Assembly: GCA_024291935.2 (NCBI GenBank)
Contig: CM044320.1
Coordinates: 48,178,001 to 48,242,000 of the forward strand
From: Okapia johnstoni
Taxonomy: Eukaryota; Chordata; Mammalia; Artiodactyla; Giraffidae
DNA: 64,000 nucleotides
Direction: 5' to 3'
The notes under the pieces: generated by a model
Database searches by the model: none
What the model was told of the DNA's origin: nothing
The model's input: the letters and a program-made list of their open reading frames with translations, nothing else
Position numbers and translations under genes: made by a program
Shown: positions 1 to 10,962 of the stretch, piece after piece
Layout of the letters: each line of letters begins with the position of its first letter
Numbering within the stretch: the first letter of the stretch is position 1

Positions 1-28
1 AGCAGAAGAGCTGAGGAGAATATCAAGG

Positions 29-35
29 GTGTGTG

Positions 36-66
<31 letters not shown>
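29..66. repeat. (GT)n microsatellite
   Basis: About 19 GT units with one GC interruption near 41-42. Confidence 0.95.
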
Positions 67-180
67 TGGAGGTGACAGGGTAATGGCTGTGTCCTGGCAG
101 CTTGAAGCCACATGGAGGGAGGGCCATTAAATGTTAACAAGTGATTTTCTTTAAAAATATATACATATCCATGTCAGGCA

Positions 181-250
181 GAAGCTGTAAGACTATGTGC
201 ATATATACATATATATTTTATGTATATTATATATATATTATATCTATATG
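181..250. repeat. AT-rich (TA)n low-complexity tract
   Basis: Alternating TA/TAT runs, densest at 207-250, with no other recognisable structure. Confidence 0.8.
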
Positions 251-416
251 AAAGACTTTCTGACCTTAAAATGTTCTTTTAAGTCTTTCGGTGTCCAAGC
301 TAATATTTTACATCATAAGTAAATATGGCGTCACATTTTCTGCCTGACACTAGAATCCAGAGCGTAACAACCTAGGGGAGTACCAAGGGTACCTATGGTA
401 CTCTTTTTATTTACTT

Positions 417-571
417 TTTTAAAAAAAAATTTATTTATTTATTTATTTATTTATAGGCTGTGCTGGGTCTTAGTTGCCATATGTGGGATGTAGTTCCCTG
501 ACCAGGGGTCGAACCCACGCCCCCTGCATCGGGAGCGTGGAGTCTTGGCACAGGACCACCAGGGAAGTCCC
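417..571 (-). mobile_element. CHR-type tRNA-Glu SINE
   Basis: On the minus strand the element begins with the tRNA-Glu-derived head (ggacttccctggtggtcc type) and ends in an A-rich (TAAA)n tail, seen on the plus strand as (TTTA)n at about 430-455. The tRNA-like B-box is degraded. Confidence 0.85.
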
Positions 572-761
572 TTATTTTACACTTTTTAAGCCCACAGTGA
601 ATGATCATATTGTGCAAAGGGAGAGGTAGTGGGGTCTGGCTGGCACAGCTGTACCTGGGCACCTGATTCAGGAAACTGGAGAATGAACGCCAAGCCGAAC
701 CAGTTGCCTCCCAGTTTGGCAGAAGGAGTCCTCTTACCCAACTCCCACCACAGAACTCTCT

Positions 762-771
762 GTCACGTGAC
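762..771. promoter_or_regulatory. Perfect CLEAR-type E-box (candidate TFEB/TFE3 site)
   Basis: The ten bases gtcacgtgac are the palindromic consensus recognised by the TFEB/TFE3/MITF family. It lies in DRAM1 intron 1 in sequence I could not assign to a repeat (about 600-840). Binding is inferred only. Confidence 0.4.
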
Positions 772-953
772 TTAAACCCTGCCTGGGTCCCATCCACATC
801 CTCAGTTGCCTCCAAGTAAGGGGGGCACTTTCTGGAAACTGTATGGGGACAGGAACTCATTGTTCACTTGCTTGGGGCTTAGAAGCTATTGAGGCTGTTA
901 TGTGTACACAGTTGTGCCTAGGAAATCAATTTACACCTCTATTTACTGTATTT

Positions 954-1085
954 GGAGAAGGAAATGGCAACCCCACTCCAGTACTTTTGCCTGGAAAATC
1001 CCACAGCTGCAGAAGCCTGGTAGGCTACAATCCATGGGGTCGCAAAGAGTCAGACACAACTGAGTGACTTCACTTTCTTTCTTTC
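954..1085 (+). mobile_element. Bov-A SINE monomer
   Basis: Ruminant Bov-A body from the ggagaagg start, through the catggggtcgcaaagag core, to a cttcactttcttt tail. No tRNA head is present. Confidence 0.9.
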
Positions 1086-1543
1086 TTCACTGGATTTACA
1101 TTCTACAAGTTTAGTTCATCATGGAAAATTCCAAGAGGTTTATCTAACATCTTTCTCCAAAATAATGTGAACATCAAGCCAGTTCATGATCACCTGATGC
1201 TCAGAGGGAGAAAAACAATACAAATAAGACATGCAGGAGAATATGTTTGGTCGAATGCTGCTCTTTGAATCGTTGGATACATGTGATTCCATTCCATTAC
1301 CCTAAAGCCTAGGCTCATGGTTTACCGGGGGAACTGAGATGCTGATAGTATGCAAAATTATCTGCGTGCCCAGACTGAGGTTTATGAGATTCCCCTAAAA
1401 TCCTAGGCCCATTGTTTGGATGACTAGCCAGGACTTAGAACCGAAAAACACTTAATGCACCAGTAAAAGGTGACTATCATTTCCTTTTTCTTCACATTTA
1501 AATATATTATTCAAAGTAAATATTATAATAAATAGTCATTCTA
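1086..1543. other. No feature recognised
   Basis: AT-rich intronic sequence with no open frame, repeat family or motif that I can support. Confidence 0.5.
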
Positions 1544-1666
1544 GGGAATTCTCTTAGTGATCCAGTAGTTAGGACTCGATGCTTTCACAGCCATGACCCA
1601 GGTTCAATCCCTGGTCAGGGAACTAAGATCCCACAAGACTCTTGGCCAAAAAAAAAAAAAAAAAAA
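1544..1666 (+). mobile_element. CHR-type tRNA-Glu SINE
   Basis: A degenerate tRNA-Glu head is followed by the ggttcaatccctggtcaggg B-box region and a poly(A) tail at 1648-1666. Confidence 0.9.
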
Positions 1667-2029
1667 GATACCATTTTATTACTTTAAATTATTAGGGCTA
1701 ATTTTTTGACAGCTTAACTCAGGGATTATTCTAGGGCAAGAGGTACCCTATAGCTATGTAAACTTTTTTTTCGAGGTGTAGTTGATATACAATATTATAT
1801 TCAACTACTTTTAAACTTGAGAAGAATATCCTAGTCATAAACGCAAACGACTTGCTCTTTTCTCACTTTATCCACATGCAATTACCTCTATCAACCCACA
1901 TTCCCTTTGTTCATTCATACAACAACATTTTTAAAATACTGCTAACCATCTCCTATTTGGTGAGAATTGTGCCTGGTGATGAGGATATAAAGATGAACAG
2001 ATAATTCACTTTGAGAAGCTTCAGGCAGT

Positions 2030-2075
2030 TTAGTTCAGTCGCTCAGTCATGTCCAACTCTTTGCAACCCCATGGA
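2030..2075 (-). mobile_element. BovB/Bov-A 3'-end stub
   Basis: Short tagttcagtcgctcagtc-type segment, the reverse complement of the shared BovB/Bov-A 3' end. Confidence 0.75.
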
Positions 2076-2165
2076 AAAGCTTAGTATCTAACAAAAAAAA
2101 TCAGATTCATTGATTCAACTTATAGTTACTGATAGCCTTTTATGCAGCAGGCAATTCTGTAGAAG

Positions 2166-2391
2166 GGCTTCCCAGGTGGCTCAGGGAGTGGTAAAGAATC
2201 TGCCTGCCAATATAGGAGACGCAGGAGCTGCGGGTTCCATCTCTGAGTCGAGAAGATCCTCTGGAGAAGGAAATGAGAACCCACTCCAGTATTCTTGCCT
2301 GGAAAATTCCATGGACAGAGGAGCCTGGTGGGCTACAGTCCATGGGACCACAAAGAGTCGGACGTGACTAAGCAACTGAGCACGCACACAC
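2166..2391 (+). mobile_element. Bov-tA SINE
   Basis: Complete structure: tRNA-Glu-like head (ggcttcccaggtggctcag), Bov-A body, and a gactaagcaactgagcacgc end. Confidence 0.93.
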
Positions 2392-2753
2392 GAATGCAGT
2401 GGCAAGCAAAACAGAAAAAGTCCCTCCTTTGTGGAATTACATTCTTGTGGGGGGCAATAAAAATCATCTAGGAGTAATGCATGCTGTAAAGAAGAGGCAA
2501 GCTGGATAAGAGGACAGGGAGAGATAGATGAGCCACCCACCCAAGACAGGGTAATGTGGGAAGGGTACTTGAAACAGATCTGAATGAAGTGGAATATTTG
2601 GGCCAGGAAAATTACAAGCAGGGGGCAAAGCCAAGTCAAAGGCCAGAAAGTGGCAATATGTCAGAGGAACTGGAAGGAAAGAGGCATGGTTGGAGGGCAG
2701 TGAACCAAGACCTGAGTGCAAACGGGCAAGGCGATCATGGAGAGCCCTGTGGG

Positions 2754-2895
2754 TCTCCAGATCCCCTGGAGAAGGAAATGGCAACCCACTCCAGTATTCT
2801 TGACTGGAGAATCCCATGGATAGAGGAGCCCGGCAGGCTACGCACAGTCCATGGGATCACAAGAGTCGGACACAACTTAGCGACTAAGCCACAAT
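2754..2895 (+). mobile_element. Bov-A/Bov-tA SINE, 5'-truncated
   Basis: Bov-A body from cccctggagaagg to the cacaacttagcgact end; the tRNA head is missing. Confidence 0.9.
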
Positions 2896-2924
2896 AATCA
2901 AAAAACCTGGTTTGAGCAGGAAGG

Positions 2925-3200
2925 CATCAAAAACTATGTGGATATAGCGGGAGTGGGGTAGGGAGTAAATCAGGAGTTTGGGATGAACAGACACACACTA
3001 ATATATACAAAATAGATAAATAACAAGGATCTATTGTATAGCCCAGAGAACTATATTCAATATCTTGTAATAATAACCTATAATGGAAAATAATTTGAAA
3101 AAGAACAGATATATACATAACTGAATCACTCTGCTATGCAACTGAAACTAACAAAACACTGTAAATCAACTATATTCCAACTAAAAACAATAAACAAAAA
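2925..3200 (+). mobile_element. L1 3' UTR fragment
   Basis: Ruminant L1 3' end containing the aaggatctattgtatagccc and gaaactaacaaaacactgtaaatcaac-like blocks and an A-rich terminus. Confidence 0.85.
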
Positions 3201-3942
3201 TTATATGAATATGTACGCACCACAAATATACAACTGCCCATACATTCATTTGCCTGCGTACTGACCCTGGCCAAGGCTGTTACATGTGTTACAACAGTCC
3301 ATTATGCGTCCTCCTGGCATACACACCACATGTACTGTGGACCATCTCATTTCCAGTTTCGGTGTCTTTACAGTGAAGGGAAATCTTAAAAACACTTTTG
3401 AAGCAGTTTCAGTACTGAATCTTTCTAGTTTTTCATCAGGTTCTGAACATCTTTACACTTGTCATAAACACTACTAAATGGACTGCAATTTTTGACAACT
3501 TGTCTCTTTGGAATCTTTCCAAAGCATTCAACTGAGTTCCCTTAGAAATGACAACTATCTTTTTGCATTTGCAGACCAACAGTTTCTGTACACTGATTTT
3601 TGAGTCACACAATGACAGTAAAGAAAATACAACTGGCATAAACTCATTTGGGAACCAACACAGCTGGCATTTGACGGGTGGACAAAGAAATAGATGAGAG
3701 GAGAGAGCAAGCAGCCCTGAGAGAGGCCACTGTGGGAGGGGTTTCCAGGGACCCCCAGCTTCCGTCACTGTATTTTTCAGAGAACGAGTTTATCAGTTAG
3801 GAGAGCAAGTTGATTAAGTCAAGGTTGGTTAAGAAAGCTACTACTATATCAAAAACTGAGTGGTTATAAAATTAGCCCTCACCTCAACCAAATGTCTTTT
3901 CCCACTTAACACTGGCATCTATCCAGACTGAGAGTTAATTCA
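3201..3942. other. Unassigned intronic sequence
   Basis: No repeat family recognised. A 110-codon minus-strand open frame at 3436-3768 contains no motif I know and has no supporting context; I treat it as chance or as a very old pseudogene. Confidence 0.4.
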
Positions 3943-4058
3943 GGGGAATTCCCTGGTGGTCCAGTGGTTAGGGCATGGAGCCTTTACTGCCAGGGGCCCT
4001 GGCTCAGTCTCTGGACAGGAATCAATATCCCACAAGCCACCTTGTGCAGCCAAAAAAA
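3943..4058 (+). mobile_element. CHR-type tRNA-Glu SINE with TSD
   Basis: tRNA-Glu-type head and short A tail, flanked by a perfect 14-bp target-site duplication agagttaattcagg at 3931-3944 and 4059-4072 (the first two bases of the head are shared with the duplication). Confidence 0.93.
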
Positions 4059-4246
4059 AGAGTTAATTCAGGAAGGAAAGTAGTTTTTTTTTTTCCCCCT
4101 CAAGAAAGCAAGGCAAGGATTTGTTAAGATGTAGTATGTGGACTGGTCCCTTGATATTACTAATAGCAAACACTAAGAGAGAACTTAGGTTCTTGACCAG
4201 GGCGTCGATGAGTTCTAAGTGAGTTCACATGTTCATGCATCAGGCA

Positions 4247-4400
4247 GGTGCTATTATTAACCCACAGAGAAGCAAAGAAAGTCAAATGAATTGTCCAAAC
4301 TCCCACAGCTGGTGTACATGGCAGAGCTGTATTCAAATCAAAGGTGTCTACTCCAAAGTTGTTCCCTTACTTACCACACTATGTTCCCTCTCGGTATGAT
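4247..4400 (+). mobile_element. MIR SINE
   Basis: Ancient MIR core: the gctattattaaccca start, then an acagctggtgtacatggcag-type conserved core. Confidence 0.75.
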
Positions 4401-4654
4401 TATCAAGTGTTGTAAATACTCACAAATAGCACTACAAAGTAAGGGTGTAAAATATGGAAACTTTCATGAAGTCAACAGAAACGGTCTTGGAGAACAGCTG
4501 GAATCACAATCAAAGTTAATGAACAATGAACACTGGCAGAATGAGCTAACAATAGTTGAAGAGAGGCTGAGAAAAGTAATAATACGGACCCTTCTGCTGC
4601 AAATGATCTTTGCAATCACACAGTATATACTAATCACCTACTACGTGTTACAGT

Positions 4655-4830
4655 TGACTTTGTTGGCAAAGTAATGTCTCTGCTTTTTAATATGCTCTCT
4701 AGGGTTGTCATAGCTTTTCTTCCAAGGAGCAAGCGTCTTTTAATTCTATGGCTGCAATCACCATCTGCAGTGATTTTGGAGCCCAAGAAAATAAAGTCTG
4801 TCACGGTTTCCATTGTTTCCGCATCTATTC
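4655..4830 (-). mobile_element. BovB LINE fragment
   Basis: Reverse complement of the BovB ORF around the aaaagcagagacattac block; it matches the same segment of the BovB copies at 17.6 and 27.2 kb. Confidence 0.9.
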
Positions 4831-5157
4831 ATTACAGGAACTTTATCTTTTGTTCATTACGGGAGCTTTATCTTTTCATTCTGGTTTATCCATTAGAAAT
4901 GGATTCTGTTCCTTATAAGCATTAGCACATAGTTATGATTATAACCTAAATTTTGTGATTATTAACTAAATAAAGATAATTTTTAGATCCAGTTTTGGAG
5001 TTAAAGACCCAACCTCTTTTACTTTGTTTACTACGAGATTTGGCCTCCCTTTTGGCTTAATTCTTGGTGATCCCAGTTTTCTGCCATTACTCACTAGGCA
5101 GCATGTGTGGTCATGAGGAGGAACAATGGGAATAGCCAGAGACCACAAGCCACCCAG

Positions 5158-5353
5158 GAGGCGCAGTGGTGAAGAATCTGTCTGCAATGCAGGAGACCCA
5201 GGTTCGATCCCTGGGTTGGGAAGATCCCCTGGAGAAGGGAATGGCAACCCACTCCACTATCCTTGCCTGGAGAATCCCATGGACAGAGGAGCCTGGTGGG
5301 CTACAGTCCATGGGGTTGCAAAGAGTTGGACACGACTGAGTGACACATACACG
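5158..5353 (+). mobile_element. Bov-tA SINE with TSD
   Basis: Head slightly truncated, Bov-A body intact; flanked by the 14-bp duplication cacaagccacccag at 5144-5157 and 5354-5367. Confidence 0.94.
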
Positions 5354-5696
5354 CACAAGCCACCCAGCAAACAGTACTTGCGCAAAAAGTGAGACTAGGC
5401 TAATGAAAACCAATCAGGGTGCAGAATTGGCAAAAATTTAAAACTAAAGGGCCACAGAATATTCTGGAAGTAGGAGACACAGGCCAAAGCAGAAGCTATA
5501 AAAAGAGAAAGGCTTATCAGCTGGGATAAAGGTGACTGAAAATAGCCTGAGGGATTTGGTAGGAGAAGAAATATAAGAGAGTATAACAAATTAAGCATGA
5601 TTGTACTTAAGAATATGGGTGTGGCCTTGTAAAAATCTAAACGAATTTTTGAGGTTGATTTTTATTTGTCTTTGGTTTTCACATCCCTGCATTAAT

Positions 5697-5906
5697 GGGC
5701 TTCTCAGGTGGCACCAGTGGTAAAGAACCTGCCTGTCAATGCAGGAGAGGTATGCCTGTGTTGAGAAGATTCCCTGGAGGAGGAAATGGCAACCCACTCC
5801 AATTCTCCACTTGCCAGGAGAATCCCATGGACAGAGGAGCCTGGCGGGCTACAGTCCATAGGGTCACAGAGTCGGACACAACTGAAGCGACTTAGTACGC
5901 ATGCAG
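5697..5906 (+). mobile_element. Bov-tA SINE
   Basis: Full head and body with the usual gacacaactgaagcgactta end. Confidence 0.93.
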
Positions 5907-6044
5907 TACAGAAACTACTTGTTAAATTTGGTGGCTGTTTTAATCCCCATGCTTCTAATTTAATTTTCTGACAGGAAACATTCATTTGGCTAAAAAATAA
6001 ATTCATCTAAAAAGGTATGCCAAGTTTAGAAGATGTTACCTTTG

Positions 6045-6215
6045 GGAGAAACTGGGTAAAAAGATACATGAGGATGACCTACAGGGGGTAGGGGGCGTGA
6101 ATGGGAGGGAAGCTCACGAGGGAAGGTATATATGTATACTTATGGCTGACTCACATTATTGTATGCAGAAACTAACACAACATACTAAGCAACTATCCTC
6201 CAATTAAAAATAAAG
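6045..6215 (+). mobile_element. L1 3' UTR fragment
   Basis: Degraded L1 3' end terminating in the caattaaaaataaa-type tail. Confidence 0.75.
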
Positions 6216-6589
6216 ACACATGGGATCTTTAATATTTTTTATAACTGGATGTAAAATGACGGTTATCTTAAAACTAAAACATTAATCTTTTTTTTAAGTA
6301 TGGCAAGGCAAGTCTTATTCTCACCCTTCTATTTCCATCTGCTAAGGTCTCAATGACCATGTGATCATGGCCACCTCCTTCAATCATACATAGATAAACC
6401 ACTTTTATTAGTTTCTTCATGCAAGCTAATACAAATGTATATTATTTCTCCCTCACCCCCTTTACCATGGTAGCTTATTTGGTTCTGAGTCTTCCTTTTT
6501 TCCATGTAACAATGTAATGGGAATTTTAAAGAGAGTATTCTATGTGCAGAGAGCTTTTGTTTGAGGTATTCTTAGGTAAATCATACTTA

Positions 6590-7105
6590 CTTAGCCAGTC
6601 CTCTACTGATGGACATTTGTATTGTTTCCAACCTTTTGTTATTAAAAGCCGTTATTAATACTTCGGGCTTCCCTTGTGGCTCAGCTGGTAAAGAATCTGC
6701 CTGCAATGTGGGAGACCTGGGTTCAAGTCCTGGGTTAGGTGGATCCCCTGGAGAAGAGAAAGGCTACCCACTCCAGTATTCTGGCCTGGAGAATTCCATG
6801 GACTGTATATATAGTCCATGGGGTCGCAAAGAGTCGGACACGAATGAGCAACTTTCACTTCACTTATTAATACTTTAGATATTGTATTTGTGTCATTTTG
6901 ATAACTAATGCCTAACTCCCTCTACAGAGACTGAATCATTTTACATTCCCACCAGCGATGTATGGGAGCCTGTTGTCCCAAAGTCTCAACAGTAGAATGT
7001 GTTATCAAACATTTGGGTTTCTGCCAATCCAGTAGATTTTAATTTTTATTCCATTCATGAGGTTGAGTATATTTTCATTTGTCCAATATACTGAAGAATA
7101 ACAAT
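6590..7105 (-). mobile_element. Old L1 ORF2 fragment, split by a SINE
   Basis: On the minus strand this resembles the 3' part of L1 ORF2 (tacattcccaccagc block on the plus strand). It is interrupted at 6664-6863 by a Bov-tA. Confidence 0.7.
6664..6863 (+). mobile_element. Bov-tA SINE with TSD, inside old L1
   Basis: Flanked by the 12-bp duplication ttattaatactt at 6652-6663 and 6864-6875, which shows insertion into the L1 remnant. Confidence 0.95.
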
Positions 7106-7202
7106 GTTATCAGAAAATGTCTGATAAGAAATCTGAATTTGATCATTTTACTAGAAAGAGGTCCTTCCACAGTTCTGGATCTTATTTAAAATGCATTGGC
7201 TA

Positions 7203-7542
7203 GGGCTTCCCTGGTGGCTCAGTAGTAAAGAATCTGCCTGCCAACGAAGGAGACGGGTTTGATCCCTGATCTGGGAAAATACCACCCACCGTGGAGCAAC
7301 TAAGCCCGTACACCAAAACTACTGGGCCTGTGCTCTAGAGCCCGGGAACTCCAACTATTGAGCCCATGTGCTGCAAACTACTAAAATCAGCACACACTAG
7401 AACCTGTGCTCCTCAACAAGAGAAGCCACTGTAAGGAGAAGCCCGCATACGGCAATGAAAAGTAGCCCCTGCCCGACTCAACCAGAGAAAAGCCAGGACA
7501 GCAACAAAGACCCAGCACAGCCAAAAGTAAATAAGTAAAATT
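7203..7542 (+). mobile_element. Long CHR-type SINE with TSD
   Basis: tRNA-Glu head plus the long CHR body (repeated cacaactactgagcc and aagagaagccact-type blocks). Flanked by aaaatgcattggcta (7188-7202) and aaaatgcaatggcta (7543-7557), one mismatch. Confidence 0.92.
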
Positions 7543-7579
7543 AAAATGCAATGGCTAAAAAAAAAAAAATGCAATGGCT

Positions 7580-7714
7580 GCTGCTGCTGCTGCTGCTAAG
7601 TCGCTTCAGTAGTGTCCGACTCTGTGCGACCCCATGGACTATAGCCTACCAGGCTCCTCTGTCCCTGGGATTTTCCAGGCAAGAGTACTGGAGTGGGGTG
7701 CCATTGCCTTCTCC
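7580..7714 (-). mobile_element. Bov-A2-type SINE with (CAG)n tail and TSD
   Basis: The minus-strand element ends in (CAG)n, seen as ctgctgctg at 7580-7596. It is flanked by aatgcaatggct at 7568-7579 and 7715-7726. Confidence 0.93.
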
Positions 7715-7726
7715 AATGCAATGGCT

Positions 7727-8250
7727 AGTGGTGATCATTTTGTAACGTACAGAGATTGCTATGTTGCACACCAGGAACTAAGGAACTGTTGTAGGTCAAT
7801 TATACTTCAAAACAAACATTAGATCTGAAGTTTCGACAGGTGGGGGTGGGGGGAGGAATTACATGAAGGTAGCCAAAAGGGAAGCCTGGCATGCTGCAGT
7901 CCATGGGGTCGCAAAGAGTCAGACACGACTGAGCGGCTGAACAACAACAAGCCAAAAGGCACACACTTCCAGCTGTAAGATAAAGAAGTGCTAGGAAAGT
8001 AAAGTACAACATGAGTAATACAATGAACACTGCTGTATGTTAAGAGAGTAATCTTAAGGGTTTTCATCACATGGAAAAAAATATTTTTTCTTTATTTTGT
8101 ATCTATATGGGATGATAGGTAGTCACTAAAATTATTGTGATGATCATTTCATGATGTACATAAGTTAAATCATGATACTCCACACCTTAAGCTTATACAC
8201 CACTGTATGTTAATTGTATCTCAATAAAACTGGAAGATAAGTAAAACTGT
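7727..8250 (+). mobile_element. L1-type 3' UTR remnants
   Basis: Two related blocks, gtgatcattttgtaac (from 7731) and gatgatcatttcatgatg (from 8139), each lead to a tcaattatacttcaa or tgtatctcaataaaac terminus, as in older mammalian L1 3' ends. A short SINE/BovB stub splits the region at 7881-7950. Confidence 0.6.
7881..7950 (+). mobile_element. BovB 3'-end stub with TSD
   Basis: Only about 70 bp of the BovB/ART2 3' end plus an (aac)n tail, flanked by gccaaaagg at 7872-7880 and 7951-7959. It looks like a severely 5'-truncated retrotransposition event. Confidence 0.85.
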
Positions 8251-8341
8251 AAAATGCAATGGCTTTTATTTAAAGAGTTCAGTGTTGTTTAAAAACATCA
8301 GAAGATCAAATTGACTGAACAATGACTTCACGTAAAAGGGT

Positions 8342-8574
8342 CGTTGTTCAGTTCCTAAGTCCTGTCCGACTCTTTGTGACCCCATGGACTGCAGCATGCC
8401 AGGCTTCCCTGTCCTTCACTATCTCCTGGAGTTTGCTCAAACTCACCTTCATTGAGTCTGTGATGCTATCAACCATCTCATCCTCTGTCGTCCCCTTCTT
8501 CTCCTGCCCTCAATCTTTCCCGGCATCAGGGTCTTCTCCAATGAGTTAGCCCTTTGCCTCAAGTGGCCAAAGTA
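8342..8574 (-). mobile_element. BovB LINE 3' end (ART2-like)
   Basis: Reverse complement of the last about 230 bp of BovB, from gttgttcag to the gtggccaaagtattgg block. Confidence 0.92.
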
Positions 8575-8794
8575 TTGGGTGCTCACCCTAAATATGTCCA
8601 AATCACTGACCCACCACCAAGGGCCTATCAAGCCTTCCCTAAACGGCTCTGCCCCACCTTTGAGGGAAGAAAAACAAGACTCACAGATGAACACCCAAGA
8701 AATAGTATATTCAACAAATATTGGGAAACTTCATGGATCTTACATGATCAACATAATAAATAAGCAAATCATATCATTTGTTAAAAGGTAATGG

Positions 8795-9090
8795 GTGCTA
8801 TGGTAAACAAGACTGGATTGAGGCCAGGGGATCAGGAGCCCTGTAGACCATCAGAGCAGGCCTCACAGAGATAATATTCAAACAAAGAAGGAGATAAGGA
8901 AGAAAGCCTGTGATAACCTGGAGGTAGAGCATTCTGGTAGACAACAGCCAGTGCAAAGGCCAGAAGGAAGATGTGTGCCTAACATGCTCAAGACCTGGGC
9001 AGGAGGCCAAGGAGGCTGGAGGAAAGTGGAGGGAATGAGGGTAAGGAAGAATCGGAGGCTTCTTTGAGAGCAGACATGAGTTAGACAATT
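8795..9090 (+). mobile_element. Probable ancient mammalian interspersed repeat
   Basis: Purine-rich agcattctggtagacaacagccagtgcaaaggcc-like organisation, as in a common old mammalian repeat; a related block is at about 63600-63835. Family not fixed. Confidence 0.4.
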
Positions 9091-9097
9091 AAGTTGT

Positions 9098-9278
9098 GCA
9101 GGCTCAGTCGTGACCGACAGACTGCAGCCTGCCAGGCTCCTCTGTCCATGGGATTTTCCAGGCAAGAATACTGGAGTGGGTTGCCATTTCCTTCTTCAGG
9201 GGATCTTCCCAACCCAGGGATCGAACCCCCATCTCCTGTGTCTCCTGCATTGGTAGGTGGCTTCTTTACCACCTAGGT
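9098..9278 (-). mobile_element. Bov-tA SINE
   Basis: Reverse complement of Bov-tA, from the Bov-A 3' end (gctcagtcg) to the tRNA head (ggtggcttctttaccacc). Confidence 0.92.
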
Positions 9279-9707
9279 AAGGTCTAGGCCAACCAGATAA
9301 ATTTGGAGTTAATCACGTCCTGTCCTCGCCCTTCTGATCTTGCCCTTGCCCTGGCCTCAGAGATTTAAGTTTTCTTGGAGGGGCAGAGGCCATCCAGTGC
9401 TCCAGCCACTCCTGTAGGCAGAAAAAGCAAACAACCTAAAGGCCCCAGGCACACTTAGGCAAGCAATCACATGCTTGTAGGCTGAAGACTCCAGGCAACA
9501 AGAGAACAATCTCGTACCTTTTTCTTCTATAATTCTGCTTTCTCCTGAAAGTTTTCTTTCCTTGCTAAATTTAAAATTTCTTCCTTAGAACGTCTGTGAT
9601 TTGAGCATCTCACAACAGGTTTGTCCTGTCAGCCGTTTACCCTTTTCTGCACATCTAATATCTCACCCGGACGTGGCAGTAATCACCACTATATCAGACA
9701 CCTCTTG
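9279..9707. other. No feature recognised
   Basis: Moderately GC-rich sequence with no repeat or coding signal I can support. Confidence 0.4.
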
Positions 9708-9929
9708 GGCTCATGCTCAGTTGCTCAGTCATGTCTGACTCTTTGCAACGCCATGGAATGTAGCCCGCCAGGCTCCTCTGTCCATGGGATTCCCCAGGCA
9801 AGAATACTGGAGTGGGCTGCCATTTCCTTCTCCAGGGGATATGCCTAACCCAGGGATTGAACCCATGTCTCTTGCATCTCCTGCGTTGGCAGGTGAATTC
9901 TTTACCACTGATCCACCTGGGGAGCCCTC
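9708..9929 (-). mobile_element. Bov-tA SINE
   Basis: Complete reverse-oriented Bov-tA, ending in tccacctggggagccc, the reverse complement of the head. Confidence 0.93.
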
Positions 9930-10000
9930 AGAAACCCTTACAAAGACTCAAATGCTGCCTCTGATCACCTACCCAATTCATACCAAATACTATCTGCCCC

Positions 10001-10311
10001 GGCTTCCCTGATAGCTCAGTTGGCAAAGAATCCACCTGCAATGCAGGAGACCTCAGTTCAATTCCTGGGTCAGGAAGATCCACTGGAAAAGGGATAGGCT
10101 ACCCGCTTCAGTATTCTTGGGCTTCTCTTGTGGCTCAGCTGGTAAAGAATTTGCCTTTATGCAGGAGACCTGGATTCAATCCCTGGGTTGGGAAGATGCC
10201 CTGGAGAAGAGAAAGGCTACCCACTCCAGTATTCTGGCCTGGAGAATTCCATGGACTGTATAGTCATGGGGTCACAAAGAGTCAGACACAACTGAGTGAC
10301 TTTCACTTTCA
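10001..10311 (+). mobile_element. Composite Bov-tA (head duplicated) within one TSD pair
   Basis: A first Bov-tA head with partial body (10001-10120) stops at agtattctt and is followed directly by a second complete copy (10121-10311). A single 11-bp duplication, ctatctgcccc, flanks the pair at 9990-10000 and 10312-10322. This favours a template-switch dimer over two independent insertions. Confidence 0.85.
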
Positions 10312-10322
10312 CTATCTGCCCC

Positions 10323-10962
10323 TGACCTTCAAACTAGTGACAAACACAGCTACTATTTTCTCAATATAAAGCATTACAGGGAGAGAACTCTTTCTTTTTA
10401 CACCAGTCTAAGAGGATCTATCCCACTTAAGAATCAAGAGAAGCGAGACAGTGAGAACAGAGACTAGTGAGGAGAAACCAAGCCGAAGTTTCTGCAGGGG
10501 CAGCAGGCCTGATAGGAAAGTCATCTTGCGTGGGCAAAACCACCATTACTCCAGACTGGCTTCTGTGCATCCTTCTGTGCTTGCTTCCTTGCACCTTTAA
10601 ACTCTAGTCCCCACTTGCTCCACCTTCATTTCCCCTTCGTTGCCTACTAAAAAGACTACATAGAGCATTGCTCTCCAAGCAGAACAGCTGCAAGAGGAAG
10701 AGGCCCTGCAATTTCTGTAATCTCTACAATCCCTACAATAATTAAGCACTAACCTTAGGTCTCACCAACTTTCTAATCCCCTCACCAATCAATACAGATC
10801 CAGAGGGGTAAGACAGGGTGGATACACCACTAGGATAAGGATGTATCTTTCTGACGTTTAAGGAATGTCATTACCACAGGCAAGGCACACAGCTGGGAGC
10901 CCCAGGAAATCCAGACATGTGTTCTGGGCACTGATAAAATGACTTTCAATAAAGGTAGAGGC
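10323..10962. other. No feature recognised
   Basis: Intronic sequence without a repeat family or coding signal I can name. Confidence 0.4.

Noticed and set aside
3436..3768. 110-codon minus-strand frame, possible processed pseudogene
   Set aside because: I could not match it to any family, and no poly(A) tail or target duplication marks it as a retrocopy.
5158..5353. tRNA genes suggested by B-box sequences (ggttcgatccctgg) throughout the window
   Set aside because: They are tRNA-derived heads of Bov-tA and CHR SINEs, lacking a foldable full cloverleaf and followed by SINE bodies.
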